Below, one piece after another: positions 62,116 through 64,000 of a stretch of 64,000 bases of DNA (the first letter of the stretch is position 1; each line of letters opens with the position of its first letter). The translations under genes were made by a program, and so were the position numbers. The notes under the pieces are model-generated. The model saw only the letters and a list, made by a program, of their open reading frames with translations. It had not been told where the DNA came from and did not search any database. The DNA comes from Mangifera indica (taxonomy: Eukaryota; Streptophyta; Magnoliopsida; Sapindales; Anacardiaceae), in contig NC_058138.1 in assembly GCF_011075055.1 (NCBI RefSeq), positions 24,149,568-24,213,567 of the forward strand, written 5' to 3'.

Positions 62116-62521
62116 ATATATAGATTGATCATTGAGTCTGTCAAGCAAGTAAGAACACCTTACACTGTTGGGTTGCGCAATCATATTATGAATTGTTCTG
62201 TCAATCAGCACAAATTGCATGATAGGTCATCCATCATTTATATATATGGATATTTGTCAGCTAATGTGTTATTGGTAAGTTGCTTGAAAAAATAGACTTA
62301 TGAGTCTATTTCTGGAGTCATTCTGTCCATCTTTGGTTGGTTTCAACTTTCAACTACATAATTGCTGGTCGTCATTATCAATTCTACAAGTTTTTTTTCA
62401 TACAAATGCATGAATGAGGACTTCCTGCTGCTTCTATTGAGACTGTTTCTAAGAATTTCTAATTATTTCCTCAAATTATGAGATATATATATCTTCCACT
62501 GTCCATTCATATCTTAGCCAA

Positions 62522-63255
62522 TTTCAAAGACCTGTTCCCACCCAAGGTTAAGTGTAATCCCAAACTCATATCTTTCAACTTTTAAAAATTCAAACTGTCA
62601 TCTCTGAGCAAAATTTTATTAAAAACTCTTTTAAAATTAAGGGTAAAACTATCATTTAATAAAAATATTTAAAAAACTAAAGTTTTATTATATTTTCCCC
62701 AATTTGAAATTCTAACAATTTTTCCCATAGAAAGTTTGAAAAATAGCAATTTTTCTCTAGGATTTTGAAATCGTCACTGAAGACAACAAAGTTCATTATC
62801 TATGAGCATGTTGTCTCTCTCTCCCGACTTATGTCCTCTGCCAACTTATTCTCACTCATCAATGACACTGATCTCCTCTGACGAAGACGAAATCATCTTT
62901 ATTAGAGGAAATCAATGTTGTTGGTTGGTGGGGTTTGATCGACAAAAGAAGATAAACTGGGAGGGAGAGGTAACACAATCGGAGACAGTGAATTTTGTCA
63001 TCTTCGATGATTGTTTCAAAACTACAAAGGGGACATTGTCATTTTTTAACCTTTAGATGGGGAGAAATTATTAGTTTTCAAACTAAGGGAAGGAAAAATA
63101 TAACAAAATTTTAGTTTTTTAAATTTTTTTATCTTTAACTTTAATTGAGTTTCTTAATAAAATTATATTTGTAAATGAAAGTTTAAGTTTTTAAAAAGTA
63201 GAGAGTATGAGTTTGAGGTTACACTTAACTTTAGGTGGGAGCGAGTCTTTCGGCC
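62522..63255. mobile_element. MULE-type MITE (copy 2)
   Basis: Related to the element at 46549. The left arm TTTCAAAGACCTGTTCCCACC and the inverted right arm GGCCGAAAGACTCGCTCCCACC continue with AAGGTTAAGTGTAA / AAAGTTAAGTGTAA for about 80 bases. The middle shares GAAAAAT-GCAATTTTTCTCTAGG and the GGGAGAG ... GAGACAGTGAA block with copy 1. No clean target-site duplication was found, so the borders are approximate. The open frame at 62802-63056 lies in the shared middle and is not a recognisable protein. Confidence 0.7.
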
Positions 63256-63394
63256 TTTACAGGAACAGCAATTTAATTAGGGTTTGAACATTGACTGTTT
63301 ACTGTACACAAGCCCAAGAACAAAGTTGCATGGCAACAGAATTTGAAGCCCAAATCCATGTGTAACCTTTCGTCTTCTGTAGGGACACTGAAAC

Positions 63395-63707
63395 TAGGGC
63401 TGGATTCGAGCCGAGCCGAGCTCGGCTCGCAGCCAGCTCGGGCTCGGCTCGGCTTTTTGAGGGCCGGCTCGAGTTCGGCTCGGCTCGAGTTCGGCTCGTT
63501 TTCAGTTCGGCTCTGTAACGGCTCGACTCGGCTCGTTTTTTATATCAAAACGACACCGTTTTGTATAAAAAAATATACCGAGCCAACCCGAGCCAGTTCG
63601 GGCTCGGCTCGAGCTCGATCGAGCTGAGCTGAGCCCGGCTCGTTTCGGGCTCGAACCGAGCCGAGCCGAGCTCGAGTCCGAGCTGGCTCGGCTCGAATCC
63701 AGCCCTA
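63395..63707. mobile_element. Intact hAT-type MITE, 313 bp, GC-rich
   Basis: Starts TAGGGCTGGATTCGAGCC and ends with its exact inverse; the inverted repeats run for about 27 bases with a few changes near the inner edge. An exact 8-bp duplication ACTGAAAC flanks it (63387-63394 and 63708-63715), the hallmark of hAT elements. The interior is built from GGCTCG/CGAGCC repeats and can fold almost end to end. It contains AAACGACACCGTTTTG near 63548. Its GC content is far above that of the surrounding DNA. Ends this well preserved suggest a recent insertion. Confidence 0.92.
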
Positions 63708-63715
63708 ACTGAAAC

Positions 63716-64000
63716 CATTATTTTGTTGCCAATTTTAAAACCCTTTCTCTATTTACTTCATTTAAGTTAGTTATATAATGACAATTCATCAATTGAGACA
63801 AACAATTATGTGTAAAGTAGTCTTTTTCTCCCATACTTTCTGGTGGTTTTTCCAATAAATTCATCACCAATTTGACCTAAACTAAACTTTCTGGATTTGA
63901 ATCAGACTCAATCCAGCTCTTATTCAAGTTCATAAATACGTCAAAAAGAAAAGAAATGTTTTTTTAAGCCGTCTAGGCCCCAAGGCAGCTATATGCAGTA
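63716..64000. other. End of window, noncoding
   Basis: AT-rich, with no recognisable gene. CAAATTTGACC / TTTGAATCAGACTC repeats near 63865-63920 may belong to another decayed element cut by the window edge. Confidence 0.4.

Noticed and set aside
1..64000. tRNA genes
   Set aside because: I looked for the T-loop box GGTTCGAATCC and its inverse and found no convincing match; reading by eye could miss one.

Overview
The window is nuclear DNA of a flowering plant, almost certainly a core eudicot. It is AT-rich, its genes are split by many short GT-AG introns, and every recognisable protein is of plant type: calreticulin with an HDEL tail, a type I vacuolar proton pyrophosphatase, nicotianamine synthase, a P-class PPR protein and a CKI1-like hybrid histidine kinase. 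Species cannot be named from the sequence. All identifications come from reading the translations; no database search was possible.

Layout. 0.2-1.1 kb: universal stress protein (+). 2.4-5.0 kb: decayed CKI1-like histidine kinase pseudogene (+). 6.4-9.2 kb: calreticulin (+, 14 exons) with a perfect ER-stress element in its promoter. 10.6-15.1 kb: vacuolar H+-pyrophosphatase (-, 8 exons), with a MULE-like element in one intron and an odd GA donor in another. 18.1-19.8 kb: RluA-type pseudouridine synthase (-), head to head with an organellar class I release factor RF2 (+, 20.6-23.4 kb). 24.9-27.1 kb: small SHG1/BOD1-like protein (+). 28.3-30.4 kb: TRF2/HOY1 PH-like domain protein (-). 30.4-39.1 kb: gene-poor, AT-rich DNA with transposon remnants. 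39.1-46.2 kb: mitochondrial Lon protease (-, 20 exons), head to head across a MULE-type MITE with a PPR gene (+, 48.3-50.1 kb) that carries a one-base frameshift. 51.6-53.8 kb: secreted or membrane protein with a glycine-zipper stretch (+). 53.8-60.1 kb: mostly noncoding. 60.1-61.1 kb: intronless nicotianamine synthase (+). 61.1-64 kb: a tandem 200-bp repeat, a second copy of the MULE-type MITE and an intact GC-rich hAT-type MITE.

The genes do not form one pathway. The set calreticulin / pseudouridine synthase / RF2 / NAS / PPR resembles, from memory, two duplicated regions of Arabidopsis chromosome 1 (around At1g56340-At1g56430 and At1g09210-At1g09820), so the window looks like a conserved ancestral block. 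Two head-to-head pairs (pseudouridine synthase-RF2 and Lon-PPR) join genes of organellar gene expression or protein quality control.

I found no convincing previously undescribed multi-gene system. The most unusual signals are the GA splice donor in the pyrophosphatase gene, the PPR frameshift, the alternative donor that would remove the H of the calreticulin HDEL signal, and the related MITE families.
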